From the NCBI GenBank assembly GCA_902769875.1, contig CACXQV010000001.1, forward strand, positions 62,001 through 126,000: DNA of 64,000 bases, in the 5' to 3' direction. A program made the translations under genes and the position numbers. Numbering within the stretch: position 1 is the stretch's first letter; each line of letters opens with the position of its first letter. The notes beneath the pieces are model-generated. The model was given only the letters and a program-made list of their open reading frames with translations. It was not told where the DNA came from and searched no databases. The DNA comes from an uncultured Bacteroidia bacterium. Its GTDB lineage: Bacteria > Bacteroidota > Bacteroidia > Bacteroidales > F082. Positions 16,757-25,988 of the stretch are shown here, one piece after another.

Positions 16757-17902
16757 TCAGGTGTTTTTTGGGGAAAAATTATCCTGACGTGCCACCGGGT
16801 TGGCGTAAATTCCCAAGAAGATTTCCTCCAACACGGCGCGATCCATATAGGGATAATCGTCCATCCAGCCCATATATTCCATGAACGCTGCTTTTTGCCC
16901 GGGGGTGTAACGGTCGGCGAAGGTCGAGGTGTGGTTGAGCAGGTCGTAGGCGATGAAATTGTTGGCGTGGAGGCAGAAGTTGGGATTGATCCGGCTGTCA
17001 ATCAGACGGGCCACGCGCTTGTGGAATTCGCCCGAAGGGCAATCATCCAAGGCGTTCAGGTCGGCTTGGCTCACCACGGGGCAGATGTGGATGTGTACAT
17101 GGCCTTTGGGCTGCTTGATGCCCGTCAGGATGCTGTTGAGGTCTTCGTTGGGCTGCTTCTCGTAGTGGCCGTTCTTGCGGGTCAGATAGAGCTCCAGGGT
17201 CTTCAGCTTGTCGCACGACTCCCATTCGTAGGAAACCGCCACGGGCACGATGTTCAACTCGGCCAACGCGGCCACACGGTCGTCGCGGCGGCTCATGCCG
17301 AACATCTTGATGAGGGCCGGGTCGGTGGCATCCAAACCATCCTTGGTGCGTCCGTTGCGCTGGGCGATCCACACCGACTCGTGTACCTCGGTGATGACAT
17401 AACGTATGTATTCCGACACATGCAACAAACTGTTGTAAAACCCTTTAGGCGTTCCACCACGCTCGATGCGAAACATTTTGTTGATTTTGCCGAAGTCGAC
17501 GACAAACGGATGCGACATCAAATTGCTGCCGAAAGTGATCTGGCAGGTGTTTTGGCCGTCCTCGTTCAGGATGTATTGCAAAAACAAGGCGTCCAACACG
17601 ATGTCGCGATGGTTCGAAACGAAAAGGTAAGGCTTCTTTTCTTCGATGTTTTCCAATCCCGACCAGTCGAACCTTGTAGTGGTTTTTTGCAACAGGATTT
17701 CGGCAATCTCCTTGAGCAGTCCCAACTGGAACTCCTTGACATTGTGAATGTTCCTGATGCGCTCGCGCAAAGTTTCCACGGGCTGGTCGGGCATCAGGAA
17801 GGCGGCTATGGCGGGTATCACCTCGCTGTCGGCCAGTCGATGGATGGCGGCAGGGATCTCGTCCTCGTTATAAGGTCTGATATCTTCAAAATCCGTTGTC
17901 AT
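16757..17902 (-). CDS. PlsC-like acyltransferase family protein
   Basis: Predicted glycerophospholipid-type acyltransferase, 381 aa. The active-site block is FVSNHRDIVLDALFL (about 94-108), in which His98 and Asp104 are five residues apart rather than the usual four, with an Asp at 100 as an alternative. It is followed by INKMFRIERGGTPKGF and SVWIAQRNGRTKDG, the counterpart of the EGTRS block, then PVAVSYEWE. This subfamily is found in Bacteroidota. The start overlaps the stop of the PaaK-like ligase gene by 4 bp, so the two are probably translationally coupled. In the cluster it may attach the acyl product or its lipid anchor; a general phospholipid role is also possible. Confidence 0.8.
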   Translation of the reverse strand: MTTDFEDIRPYNEDEIPAAIHRLADSEVIPAIAAFLMPDQPVETLRERIRNIHNVKEFQLGLLKEIAEILLQKTTTRFDWSGLENIEEKKPYLFVSNHRDIVLDALFLQYILNEDGQNTCQITFGSNLMSHPFVVDFGKINKMFRIERGGTPKGFYNSLLHVSEYIRYVITEVHESVWIAQRNGRTKDGLDATDPALIKMFGMSRRDDRVAALAELNIVPVAVSYEWESCDKLKTLELYLTRKNGHYEKQPNEDLNSILTGIKQPKGHVHIHICPVVSQADLNALDDCPSGEFHKRVARLIDSRINPNFCLHANNFIAYDLLNHTSTFADRYTPGQKAAFMEYMGWMDDYPYMDRAVLEEIFLGIYANPVARQDNFSPKNT

Positions 17903-19194
17903 TTCTTTCTCAAGTCAATGAATTTTATGGGTTTGCGGCTTTTGGCAGGATAGTTGATTTGCCTGATTTCGTCGACGGGATGAATCTCGATTTGCGGTGC
18001 CACGCGGATGCGCGAGCGGAAACTGTCTTTCAGTTCCTTGACGACGTCGAATTCGGGTTCACACTTCAATCCGATTTTCACCACCACATCATCCGTTCCG
18101 GCCTCGCTTTGCCTCACTTCTATGACATAGTTTTCGATGTAATCCGTATTGTCGAGCACATCGTTAATCGCTGGCGGATAAAGCGTTGTGCCTTTCAGCT
18201 TGATCATGTTGTTTTTGCGGCCCACGAGCGGTGTGAGGCGGTAGGAATTGCGCCCGCAAGGGCATTGTTCGACGATTTTTGCGGCGATGTCGCCCGTGCG
18301 GAAACGCAGCAGCGGCATGGCTTCCACGCCAAGGGTGGTCACCACGATTTCGCCCGGCTGTCCGTCAGCAACGGGCAGGCCGTCATCGCCGATGATTTCC
18401 ACGATGATGAGTTCGGGATGCACATGGCCTCCAAGGCCGTATTCGCACTCCGAGAAGGTCGCGCTCATCTCGGTCGAGGAATAGGTGGCGAAAAGCTGTA
18501 CGTCCCATTTTTCCTTGATTTTGCGGCCCAAAAGGTTGAGTTCGAAGTTCTGGTCGCGCAGCCCCTCACCGATGCCTATGATGCGACGGATGCTGCTGTT
18601 TTGGTAGTCGATGCCGTGTTCCTCGGCATATTGTATCAGTTTCAGGATGAACGACGGCACGCACATGATGGTGTCGGGCTTGATGCGGCGGATGGTGTCC
18701 CATTGCAGTTCGGGGATGCCATTGCCCACGCGGATGACCCCCGCACCCAACTCACGCAAACCCAAAAAATAGGCCAATCCAGCCATGAAGCGCTTGTCCA
18801 AGGTGGTCATCAGCTGCACCACATTGCCCGGACGCACACCCGCGCATTCAAACGACTTTTTCTCGTTGTAGGCCAAGCGTTGCAGGTCTTTCTCGGTGCA
18901 GCCAAAGGTGACAGGGTCGCCCAAGGTGCCCGAAGTGGTGATATAGTCGATGATTTTGTGCTTGGGGCAACAGAGAAACTCATCGTTGAAAAGTTGCAAG
19001 TCCTTCTTTTCGGTGAACGGAATCTTCACCAAATCCTCGATGTGCCCTATCTTATCGATGTTGATGCCGTAGCTCTTGAACATTCGCTGATAGTAGGGCG
19101 AATGAGCTTGCAGGTAAGCCAAGGCCGTGTGAAGCAAACCTTCCTGATAGGCCTTGATTTGTTCTGCGGATTTATATTCTATGTCGTTGTTCAT
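17899..19194 (-). CDS. Phenylacetate-CoA ligase-like adenylating enzyme
   Basis: AMP-forming acyl/aryl ligase of the PaaK type, 431 aa. ATP-binding P-loop TTSGTLGDPVTFGCTEKD begins at about residue 86. The conserved YSSTEMSATFSECEYG, then PGEIVVTTLGVEAMPLLRFR and the hinge TGDIAAKI follow; the C-terminal domain includes GRKNNMIKLKGTTLYPPAI. In aryl-polyene pathways a ligase of this class activates 4-coumarate or the polyene acid, and the TAL at the other end of the operon would supply 4-coumarate. ATG at 19194 (MNNDIEYKS) overlaps the esterase stop; the frame extends upstream only through repeat DNA. Confidence 0.87.
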   Translation of the reverse strand: MNNDIEYKSAEQIKAYQEGLLHTALAYLQAHSPYYQRMFKSYGINIDKIGHIEDLVKIPFTEKKDLQLFNDEFLCCPKHKIIDYITTSGTLGDPVTFGCTEKDLQRLAYNEKKSFECAGVRPGNVVQLMTTLDKRFMAGLAYFLGLRELGAGVIRVGNGIPELQWDTIRRIKPDTIMCVPSFILKLIQYAEEHGIDYQNSSIRRIIGIGEGLRDQNFELNLLGRKIKEKWDVQLFATYSSTEMSATFSECEYGLGGHVHPELIIVEIIGDDGLPVADGQPGEIVVTTLGVEAMPLLRFRTGDIAAKIVEQCPCGRNSYRLTPLVGRKNNMIKLKGTTLYPPAINDVLDNTDYIENYVIEVRQSEAGTDDVVVKIGLKCEPEFDVVKELKDSFRSRIRVAPQIEIHPVDEIRQINYPAKSRKPIKFIDLRKK

Positions 19195-20147
19195 TGTTGA
19201 CTGTTGATTGTTGAATTGTTGATTGTTGAATTGTTGAATTGTTGAGGCGGGGCTGGGTTTAGGGTCTTTATCCAATGGAGAAACTCTTGCTTCCATTGGC
19301 GGCATTCGGCTGAGCCTTTTTCGTCGCTGGCACCAAAGCCGTGGCCTCCCGTCTTGTACTGAATGTAACGATGGTTGACCTTGTTGGCCGTCAAGGCCGA
19401 ATCGAGAAGGATGGAATTGTGATACTCGACCACAGGGTCATCGGTGCAATTCACCAAAAACACTGGAGGACAATCATTTGGAACGTGTAGTTCCAAGGAA
19501 AGCGAGTCAATCATGGTCGCGTTGTGGTGTCGTTTCTCGCCGAGCAAAGCCCTCCGCGAGCGTTTGTGGACGTAGGGTTCGCGCATCGTCACCACGGGAT
19601 AAATCGGGGCCACAAAGGCAGGCTTCAAGCTGGCTTCAGTGTTTATTCCATTCTCCTTCAAGAAGTCGGTTCCATGAAAACAAGCCGCCGACATCACCAA
19701 GTGGCCACCCGCCGAAAAGCCCATCATACCTACTTTTTCGGGGTCGATTCGGTAGGTTCCGGCGTGTTCGCGCACCCATTGCAAGGCACGCTGCGCATCG
19801 GTAATCATATCAGGGTGTTGCTTGCCGCGAACAACGCTGCGACAATAACAAAAGTAAGCCCCGAAACCAATGGTGCGGTAGCGCAGCACGAAAGCCGTAA
19901 TGCCATTGTCTTGCAGCCATTTGGCCACTTTTTTGCCTTCGTTTTCCACGTCCAGCCAGCAGTAGCTCCCGCCAGGACAAACAATGACCGCAAGGCCCGA
20001 ATCGTTGTTTTGGGCAACGTAAGGCGTCAGCGTGACTTGCTTGCCATAGCACACATCACAGCCTTCCCACAACGGGATGCTTTCTTGGGCGGAAAGCCAT
20101 CCTGAAAAGAAACATAATATGCTTAACACCAACAATTTGTGGTTCAT
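19191..20147 (-). CDS. Secreted alpha/beta hydrolase (acetyl-esterase-like)
   Basis: 318 aa with a signal peptide (LLVLSILCFFSGWLSAQ). Oxyanion-hole motif CPGGSYCWLDVENEG and nucleophile elbow MGFSAGGHL (Ser about 143) are typical of BD-FAE/Aes carboxylesterases; the acid and His are in NCTDDPVVEYHNS and TGGHGFGASDEKG. The last 17 or so residues (QQFNNSTINNSTINSQQ) are encoded by the intergenic heptamer-type repeat and are unlikely to belong to the fold. The stop overlaps the ligase start by 4 bp. A role in deacylating a pigment or polysaccharide ester is inference; similar enzymes act on xylan. Confidence 0.87.
   Translation of the reverse strand: MNHKLLVLSILCFFSGWLSAQESIPLWEGCDVCYGKQVTLTPYVAQNNDSGLAVIVCPGGSYCWLDVENEGKKVAKWLQDNGITAFVLRYRTIGFGAYFCYCRSVVRGKQHPDMITDAQRALQWVREHAGTYRIDPEKVGMMGFSAGGHLVMSAACFHGTDFLKENGINTEASLKPAFVAPIYPVVTMREPYVHKRSRRALLGEKRHHNATMIDSLSLELHVPNDCPPVFLVNCTDDPVVEYHNSILLDSALTANKVNHRYIQYKTGGHGFGASDEKGSAECRQWKQEFLHWIKTLNPAPPQQFNNSTINNSTINSQQ
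19195..19247. repeat. AACAATC-type short tandem repeat at a gene junction
   Basis: A run of degenerate 7-8 bp units (TTGTTGA / TTGTTGAA on the plus strand). It encodes the C-terminus of the esterase and touches the start of the ligase gene. Similar runs occur at 29984-30030, 33765-33791 and 36776-36844. Confidence 0.8.
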
Positions 20148-20167
20148 CTGCTCAGCCTTTTGTGTTG

Positions 20168-20175
20168 CAAAATTA
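20168..20175 (-). promoter_or_regulatory. Probable -7 element before the esterase gene
   Basis: TAATTTTG on the minus strand, in the 38-bp gap after the oxidoreductase gene, fits TAnnTTTG and would give esterase-ligase-acyltransferase a separate start. Confidence 0.45.
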
Positions 20176-20185
20176 CAATTTATCC

Positions 20186-21664
20186 TTATTCCATCCGCGT
20201 CCGGCTTGCATTTATCTTTTGCACAATCACATTTCGGCCAACCAAGGCTTCAACCGTTTCGATGGCCGTCAGCGACACACCGCAAAGCCCGTGAATATTG
20301 ACGTTTTGCCCCGTCAGGAAAAGGTTCTTGACCTTCGTTTGCACCGACATTTGCGAGAGCATCAGGTTGTTGCAATCTTTCCTGAAGCCATAGTTCGAGC
20401 CTTCCTTGTTGCCATAATAGTCGCGGATGGTGAGCGGCGAGGCGGCAAAGCAAAACGCCACGCAACTGCGTAGGTCAGGGTAAACCATTTCCATGGCATC
20501 CAGCACTTTATCCATCGTTTTTTGCTTCCAAGCCTCGTAGCCTTCGCCACGGTGTCCAGTCAGGGTGTGCTCCCAAGCCTTGACTTGCCCGAAATCCATC
20601 GGACAGATGACGACCATCGTTTCCGCAAAGTCGCCTTGGTTTTCGACCGGTGGCGTGACAAACATCCAGCTTTGGGGCCAATCGCTGCCATCGGCCAAGC
20701 AGAACGTCGGATGGTTGACATACCGAATTGCGTTTTCCTTCAACTTCATGAAGACCTTGAAACTCGACATGGTTTCGGGCACCGACTGAACCCGTTGCCT
20801 GAAAGCCGTCGTAAAAGCCTGTTTGTCAATAATTCGCAGCAACACATCAGGATGCACGGCTGAAACATAGCTGTCGGCTTGATAAAGATTCCCTTTCTTG
20901 GTCACAACATGGGTCACCTGCCGATTAGCGACATGGATTTGCACCACTTCCTCGTTGGCAACAACCTGACCACCAGCATTTTCAATCACTTCGGCCAAGG
21001 CTTCGGCAAGCTGTTGGCTTTCGCCCTCAAATTGGAACGTCCCGTTGATATGCAACACGCCGAGCAAAGCGTGGATATAGGCTGGCGCAGTTTCACCGAG
21101 CCCACCAACCAAAGGATTCAAATAACCCAACAAAGATTTCAGTTTTGGTTCCGTTATGTATTTGTCCATCAATTGGTTGACAGAGCCAAGGAAATCGTCG
21201 CCATGCGAAAGGCCAGTTTCGGGAACCTCGCGCAAATAGAACAAATCTTCCTCTTCGGTGAGTTCGAAAAGTCGGTTGACGTATGCCTTAATATGCTCTT
21301 TTTCAGCAGGAAACAAATCCGAAAGGTAGGCGACGAACCGTTCTTTTCCTTTGGGCAAACGGTAAGTGAGGCCTTCACCGACAAAATTGACCACATCGTT
21401 AGCGTCCTCGTCAGTCGGGCGCAAAGAAATCTTGTCCATAACGCCCAAATAACCAAACAATTTGCGCAAGTTTCCACCTTCCTGAAAGCCGCCAAAGACG
21501 TGCATCCCCGTCGGGAAACCCACGCCGTTCCGCTTGAAGGTCTGCAAGCCGCCACCGATGATGGCGTTTTTCTCCAATACAGTCACTATGTAGCCTTCCT
21601 TGGCCAGCAGCGCGCCAGCAACCAAGCCTCCGATGCCTCCCCCTATGACGACACAAGTTTTCAT
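20186..21664 (-). CDS. Phytoene-desaturase-like FAD-dependent oxidoreductase
   Basis: 492 aa. FAD-binding Rossmann motif VVIGGGIGGLVAGALLAKEG (about 5-24), then VLEKNAIIGGGLQTFKRNG. The NAD(P)/FAD amine-oxidase/CrtI-type fold continues to LFLTGQNVNIHGLCGVSLTA (about 445-464), the C-terminal FAD contact. Relatives in flexirubin-type clusters are thought to introduce or modify double bonds or act on aryl end groups; the exact reaction is not established from sequence. The start overlaps the MMPL gene stop by 4 bp (ATGA), so expression is coupled to export. Confidence 0.85.
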   Translation of the reverse strand: MKTCVVIGGGIGGLVAGALLAKEGYIVTVLEKNAIIGGGLQTFKRNGVGFPTGMHVFGGFQEGGNLRKLFGYLGVMDKISLRPTDEDANDVVNFVGEGLTYRLPKGKERFVAYLSDLFPAEKEHIKAYVNRLFELTEEEDLFYLREVPETGLSHGDDFLGSVNQLMDKYITEPKLKSLLGYLNPLVGGLGETAPAYIHALLGVLHINGTFQFEGESQQLAEALAEVIENAGGQVVANEEVVQIHVANRQVTHVVTKKGNLYQADSYVSAVHPDVLLRIIDKQAFTTAFRQRVQSVPETMSSFKVFMKLKENAIRYVNHPTFCLADGSDWPQSWMFVTPPVENQGDFAETMVVICPMDFGQVKAWEHTLTGHRGEGYEAWKQKTMDKVLDAMEMVYPDLRSCVAFCFAASPLTIRDYYGNKEGSNYGFRKDCNNLMLSQMSVQTKVKNLFLTGQNVNIHGLCGVSLTAIETVEALVGRNVIVQKINASRTRME

Positions 21665-24600
21665 TTCAGAAATAGTTGGGCATCAATAATATATTCACAT
21701 TTTGGCAAGTCTTTTTCGCTGTTGGCAAAATGCAAATTGTTGGGGATGTGATTGGTGTGCGAAGCTATCAGATGCTTGTCCTCATCGGTTTCGAAGGCAT
21801 AGACTTGAGTGTCGCGATGCACCAAAGCCAACGTCCAAGCCAATTCGCCCAAGCCACTGTTTTTCAGCAAGATGTTTTGTTGCCGCAAAGCATCGATTTC
21901 GGCACTATAGGCTCGGATCTGTTTCAGGTTGCGCCGACATTCGCGCTCGGCCTCCAAACCTTTGTAAATGTACTTATAGCGCACAAAAGGAAGCACATAT
22001 CCCGTGTTCTCGCGGTCGTGCCTGATGGCCTCGAAATGCTCGACATAATAACGATGGAATTGCGAAGTCAAGGCGCGGGCATCGATGGATTTCACCTTTG
22101 CGGCGGGCATCCTCTCCCCGATTTCAACGTAGATTTGGCCTTCGCGCAAAACGAAATCCTTCTTGGGCATCACATGGTTGGCGCCGTGAACGAAAACGGG
22201 CAGAATATCGACATTCAAGGCTTGCGCCAACGAGAAAGCACCTTTGTGGAAACGCTGTATTTCGCCCGTCACCGAGCGCGTGCCTTCGGGATAAACCACC
22301 ACCGAATAGCCTCGCTCGACCAAAGATTTCAGTCGCCCAACGTTCATATCATAGCCGTCAGAAACGGGATAAAACTCAGCAAACCTGATGATTACGCCAT
22401 AAATGGGATTTTTCCAAACCCAATCAGTGGTCAGCAGCACGAGCTTAGGATTGAGCATCATCGTGCAAAGCAAATCGAGGTGCGACTGGTGGTTGGCGAT
22501 GATGACGGCAGGCTTCTCGAAGGTTTCACCAAACCTGTTGTCGAGGCTGAACTTCACGCCGGGCAAGGCCTTCAATGCCAGACGCATAAAGAAAGCGATC
22601 ATCTGATGGTAGCGATAGCGCTTCTTCTCCGACTTGGGAACCAACACGATATAAAGCAGGGTCAGGGGCGTGACGATGACAAAGGCGAAAACGAAAAACA
22701 CAAGCAGGGTTAAAAACGTGTAAACCATTCGTTTAAGCGTCAAAGGCACTTCGCGGAATTGGCCTTTTTTCTTGGTCAGCCAGCCGAAAACGAAAGGCGG
22801 CAGATAGCAAGCCATAAAGACCACCGTCGCCATTCCGATGATGGCCACCTCGGCCAACGAGCGCATGGCGGGATGCCGGGCAAAAATCAATGTCCCGATG
22901 CCGACAAACATCAATATTCCACTCAAAATCACGCTGTTACGATAGTTTTTGAGCATCCGTTTGCCGTATGCATATTCGTAGAGCAGCCCTTCGGTGATGA
23001 AAATGGTGTAGTCGTCGCCCTGACCGAAAATGAAGGTGGCCAAAATGATGTTCACGATATTGAACTTGATGTCGGCCAAATGCATGATACCCAATATCCA
23101 AGCCCAACCTATCGTCAAAGGGAGGAAGGCCAAAAGCGACAACTCGAACCGCCCAAACGAGAGGCAAAGGAAGAGAAACACGACGATGCTGCACACATAA
23201 AGGATGTAGTCGAAATCGTCAGACAAAGCCGTCACCAAATTGTTGCCCACATCGTTGATACTGAACACGAAGCCTCCATCAGGAAGGGCTTGGCGCAACT
23301 GTTGCTTCAGCGGTTCGGAAGCCGCAACGGGAACGCGCACGAAATTGACCACCCTTGCCACCGAATCATGTTGCAAAGCGTAGGTTTTGCACAAAGCCAG
23401 CAAAGACTCCATTTCGTTCTCTTCCAAAGGTTTATACTCTTTCGCCATCCCTTCGATGAAAGGCGAAAAAGCATCTTCGGCGAAGCCCGCTTTCATTGCC
23501 TCGGTTTCGACTTGTCCAGCGATATTGGGATGGCGTTGCCAGAAATCACGCCACAATCCAAGCGATTGCTCCTGCCTTTGCAGCGAAGGCAACAGGCCGT
23601 CCAAGCCTGAAACGCTGCATTCAACGCTGTCGGGCAGCATTTCCCTGAACTTGGCCAACATGGTTTCGTTTTGCTTTATGGCATCTTGAAAACCAGCGGC
23701 TTCCGAAACAATATAAACCAACTCTGTTGCGCCTTCGTTTTGCAGCGACTCGCTCAGCAAGGCCAAGTCGTCCTGCTGTTGCGCCGTCATGTAATTGATG
23801 TTGTGCAAATCGGCATCGAATGCGGTCTCGCGGCTGTAATAGCCCAATACCAAAGTGACGATGACCAAAGGCCAAAAAACGTACAGCTTGATTTTGCGCC
23901 AAGTTTCGGAAGGCGCCTTGCCGTCGTCAACAAAGAGTTTCTTGGGCTTCTTTGGCACAACGGCAAACAAGGGCAGAAACACCATCACGAAGAGGATGGT
24001 GCCAACGAGCATCAAGGCACCGAAAAGGCCCAAATCACGCATGGCTTCGGCCTTCACAAACACGAGGCAGGCAAAGGCCGCCACGGTGGTAAGGTTGCCG
24101 ATGACCAAAGGTTGGATGACGTCTTTCAAGGCCTCGCGTTTGTTGGGCTCTTGCTTGATGTGGTCCAAATAATGGAGCGGATAGTTGACCGCTATGCCCA
24201 CGATGACCGACCCAATGCCCACCACGATAATCGAAATGCCCGATTTGAACAGCGCGATGACCGCCAAGGCAAAAATCCAGCCGAAAAGGATGGAGATACC
24301 GAGCCACAACAAATTACGCTTGCGAGCCATCGTAAACATCAAAATACAGAAAATCAATACGATAGCCAAAGAAATGGAAAGGATGCTGTCCTTTTTGATT
24401 TGCTGCGCATTGGTGACGGCAATGGTGGGCGCACCCACTGCGGAGACATGCACGGCGGGACAAACGGCCTCGGTTTGCTCGACGACCTTATTGATGAGGG
24501 CGACAATCAGCGCATTGCCTTGGGTGTCGCTGCCCGCAAACGGCGAAGTGAAAAAGGCGAAGCCCTTGTCGCCTTGTTTGTTGAAAAGATATTGGTCTTC

Positions 24601-25209
24601 AACGCGATAGGATTGCGTTGGGTTAAGAGCTGCCAAACGTTGCAATGCTGGCGAATAGAGGTTGAGCGGGTCGGCTTTCACCCCTTCGACCACAAAGCTG
24701 GCCGTCGGCATAGCCAGCATCCGCTTGATGTTGCTGAGGCAGGTGGCCACATAGTCAGGTTCGGCAAGGAGCGAGTCCATACGTTGGTAGTCCGATTCGG
24801 TCAAGAACAAAGCAGGGTTTTCGCGGATGAAGTCCAAAGCATCAAACACTTGGCTGTCGTCCACTTTGCAGCGCAAATCGCTGACCAACAATGCGGTGTC
24901 TTCTGCTTTCCAGATGGTTTCAAAGGCATCCATTGCATCCATCAATGCTTCCAAAGCCTCGTCACCGTCGAGTTGGGCGGTGTCGGCAGAAAAGATTACC
25001 GTGACTTGCCCTTGGTCGCTCAGGTCGTTGTAAACCGAGGTGTAGCGTTCCTTTTCGGGGTCGGTGGGAAGGAAATCGGCGATGTTTTCCTTATAGTCCA
25101 AACGCAAGGCCGAAAAAACGCATAAAGCCGTGACTACCAACAACAAGGCTATCGAAAGCGGTCGGTTTTTCGACAAATGGTCATAGACCGAAAGGAAGAA
25201 CTTGTTCAT
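21661..25209 (-). CDS. MMPL/RND exporter fused to PlsC acyltransferase and a methyltransferase-like tail
   Basis: 1182 aa inner-membrane protein. The N-terminal MMPL/RND module has two sets of transmembrane segments and soluble loops: NRPLSIALLLVVTALCVFSA, FGWIFALAVIALFKSGISII and IFGQGDDYTIFITEGLLYE, with the GQGDD motif typical of hydrophobe exporters. A PlsC acyltransferase follows: H907-x4-D912 in ANHQSHLD, and PEGTR ending at 978. The last 80 or so residues (GLGELAWTLALV, VYAFETDEDKHLIA) look like half of a Rossmann methyltransferase domain. It is presumed to flip or export the lipid-linked polyene and acylate it. ATG at 25209 overlaps the glycosyltransferase stop; the longer upstream frame lies inside that gene. 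Confidence 0.9.
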   Translation of the reverse strand: MNKFFLSVYDHLSKNRPLSIALLLVVTALCVFSALRLDYKENIADFLPTDPEKERYTSVYNDLSDQGQVTVIFSADTAQLDGDEALEALMDAMDAFETIWKAEDTALLVSDLRCKVDDSQVFDALDFIRENPALFLTESDYQRMDSLLAEPDYVATCLSNIKRMLAMPTASFVVEGVKADPLNLYSPALQRLAALNPTQSYRVEDQYLFNKQGDKGFAFFTSPFAGSDTQGNALIVALINKVVEQTEAVCPAVHVSAVGAPTIAVTNAQQIKKDSILSISLAIVLIFCILMFTMARKRNLLWLGISILFGWIFALAVIALFKSGISIIVVGIGSVIVGIAVNYPLHYLDHIKQEPNKREALKDVIQPLVIGNLTTVAAFACLVFVKAEAMRDLGLFGALMLVGTILFVMVFLPLFAVVPKKPKKLFVDDGKAPSETWRKIKLYVFWPLVIVTLVLGYYSRETAFDADLHNINYMTAQQQDDLALLSESLQNEGATELVYIVSEAAGFQDAIKQNETMLAKFREMLPDSVECSVSGLDGLLPSLQRQEQSLGLWRDFWQRHPNIAGQVETEAMKAGFAEDAFSPFIEGMAKEYKPLEENEMESLLALCKTYALQHDSVARVVNFVRVPVAASEPLKQQLRQALPDGGFVFSINDVGNNLVTALSDDFDYILYVCSIVVFLFLCLSFGRFELSLLAFLPLTIGWAWILGIMHLADIKFNIVNIILATFIFGQGDDYTIFITEGLLYEYAYGKRMLKNYRNSVILSGILMFVGIGTLIFARHPAMRSLAEVAIIGMATVVFMACYLPPFVFGWLTKKKGQFREVPLTLKRMVYTFLTLLVFFVFAFVIVTPLTLLYIVLVPKSEKKRYRYHQMIAFFMRLALKALPGVKFSLDNRFGETFEKPAVIIANHQSHLDLLCTMMLNPKLVLLTTDWVWKNPIYGVIIRFAEFYPVSDGYDMNVGRLKSLVERGYSVVVYPEGTRSVTGEIQRFHKGAFSLAQALNVDILPVFVHGANHVMPKKDFVLREGQIYVEIGERMPAAKVKSIDARALTSQFHRYYVEHFEAIRHDRENTGYVLPFVRYKYIYKGLEAERECRRNLKQIRAYSAEIDALRQQNILLKNSGLGELAWTLALVHRDTQVYAFETDEDKHLIASHTNHIPNNLHFANSEKDLPKCEYIIDAQLFLK

Positions 25210-25988
25210 GCCGTTTTCCTCCGTAAAATTTTGTGAATCAATCGAGAAGGCCATCCATAGACAATGGCGAACAAACACAACACCGTGTTCAGCACGCTGA
25301 TACGGAAGAAATCCCAAAACGGACGGAAATGCGACACACGCGCTTCGCCTTTGGGGTAAAAGACGTTGATTTTGATGGGAACCAAGTCGAGGCCGCGCCA
25401 AGCGGAGAGAACAAGCAGCTCCAATTCGGCCTCGTAGCGCGAGGTGAGCCACCCCAAGCAAGGCAGGCTGCGCAAAGGATAAAGCCGATAACCGGTCTGT
25501 GTGTCAGGCAGATCCAAACCCGTTTGCACTCGAAACCAAAAGTTCGAAAACTTGTTGGCGAAGGTGTTTTGTCCGGGCATGTTTTCTTGGTTCAGGTTGC
25601 GGCTACCCACAATCAAGGCTCCGTTATGCTGCTCCAATGCATTGACAAACAACGGAATGTCCTCTGGAAAATGCTGCCCGTCGCTGTCGATGGTGATGGC
25701 ATGGTCGAAACCCATCTGTTTAGCTTTCTCGAAGCCGCGTTTCAGCGCATAACCCTTGCCACGGTTGCGGCCATAACCGACCACCGTGATGCGGCCTCCA
25801 AAACCTTTCAAAACCTCGGCAGACCCGTCGGTGCAGCCATCGTCGACCACCACAACATCATCACAAAATCCCAACACACGCTCCACGACATCGCGCAACG
25901 TGCCGCCGTTGTTGTAGGTCGGCACCACCACACAGACTTTCATCTGCTGCATCATTGTCCGTGTCGCGCAAGGCTCAGAGGGGTTCAT
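25206..25988 (-). CDS. Family 2 glycosyltransferase
   Basis: 260 aa GT-A fold enzyme of the dolichyl-phosphate-mannose-synthase-like branch. Nucleotide-sugar site VVPTYNNGGTL (about 21-31) and VVVVDDGCTDGSAEV (about 45-59); metal-binding DSDGQH at 101-106; GYALKRGFEKAKQMGFDHA between. Basic and hydrophobic C-terminus, consistent with membrane association. ATG at 25988 overlaps the end of the dehydratase-like gene; internal ATGs 11 and 15 codons later are alternatives and leave a full GT2 domain. In the pathway it may glycosylate the lipid anchor or aryl head group. Confidence 0.87.
   Translation of the reverse strand: MNPSEPCATRTMMQQMKVCVVVPTYNNGGTLRDVVERVLGFCDDVVVVDDGCTDGSAEVLKGFGGRITVVGYGRNRGKGYALKRGFEKAKQMGFDHAITIDSDGQHFPEDIPLFVNALEQHNGALIVGSRNLNQENMPGQNTFANKFSNFWFRVQTGLDLPDTQTGYRLYPLRSLPCLGWLTSRYEAELELLVLSAWRGLDLVPIKINVFYPKGEARVSHFRPFWDFFRISVLNTVLCLFAIVYGWPSRLIHKILRRKTA

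Noticed and set aside
16895..19200. Plus-strand frames of 352 and 434 codons opposite the acyltransferase and ligase genes
   Set aside because: Both mirror strongly supported minus-strand enzymes and have no recognisable motif.
23671..25125. Plus-strand frame of 484 codons opposite the MMPL gene
   Set aside because: Antisense to a clear transporter; Gln/His/Arg-rich shadow translation.
25210..25461. Extended N-terminus of the MMPL protein
   Set aside because: The extra 84 codons lie inside the glycosyltransferase gene in another frame; the ATG at 25209 overlaps that gene's stop as at other junctions of the operon.
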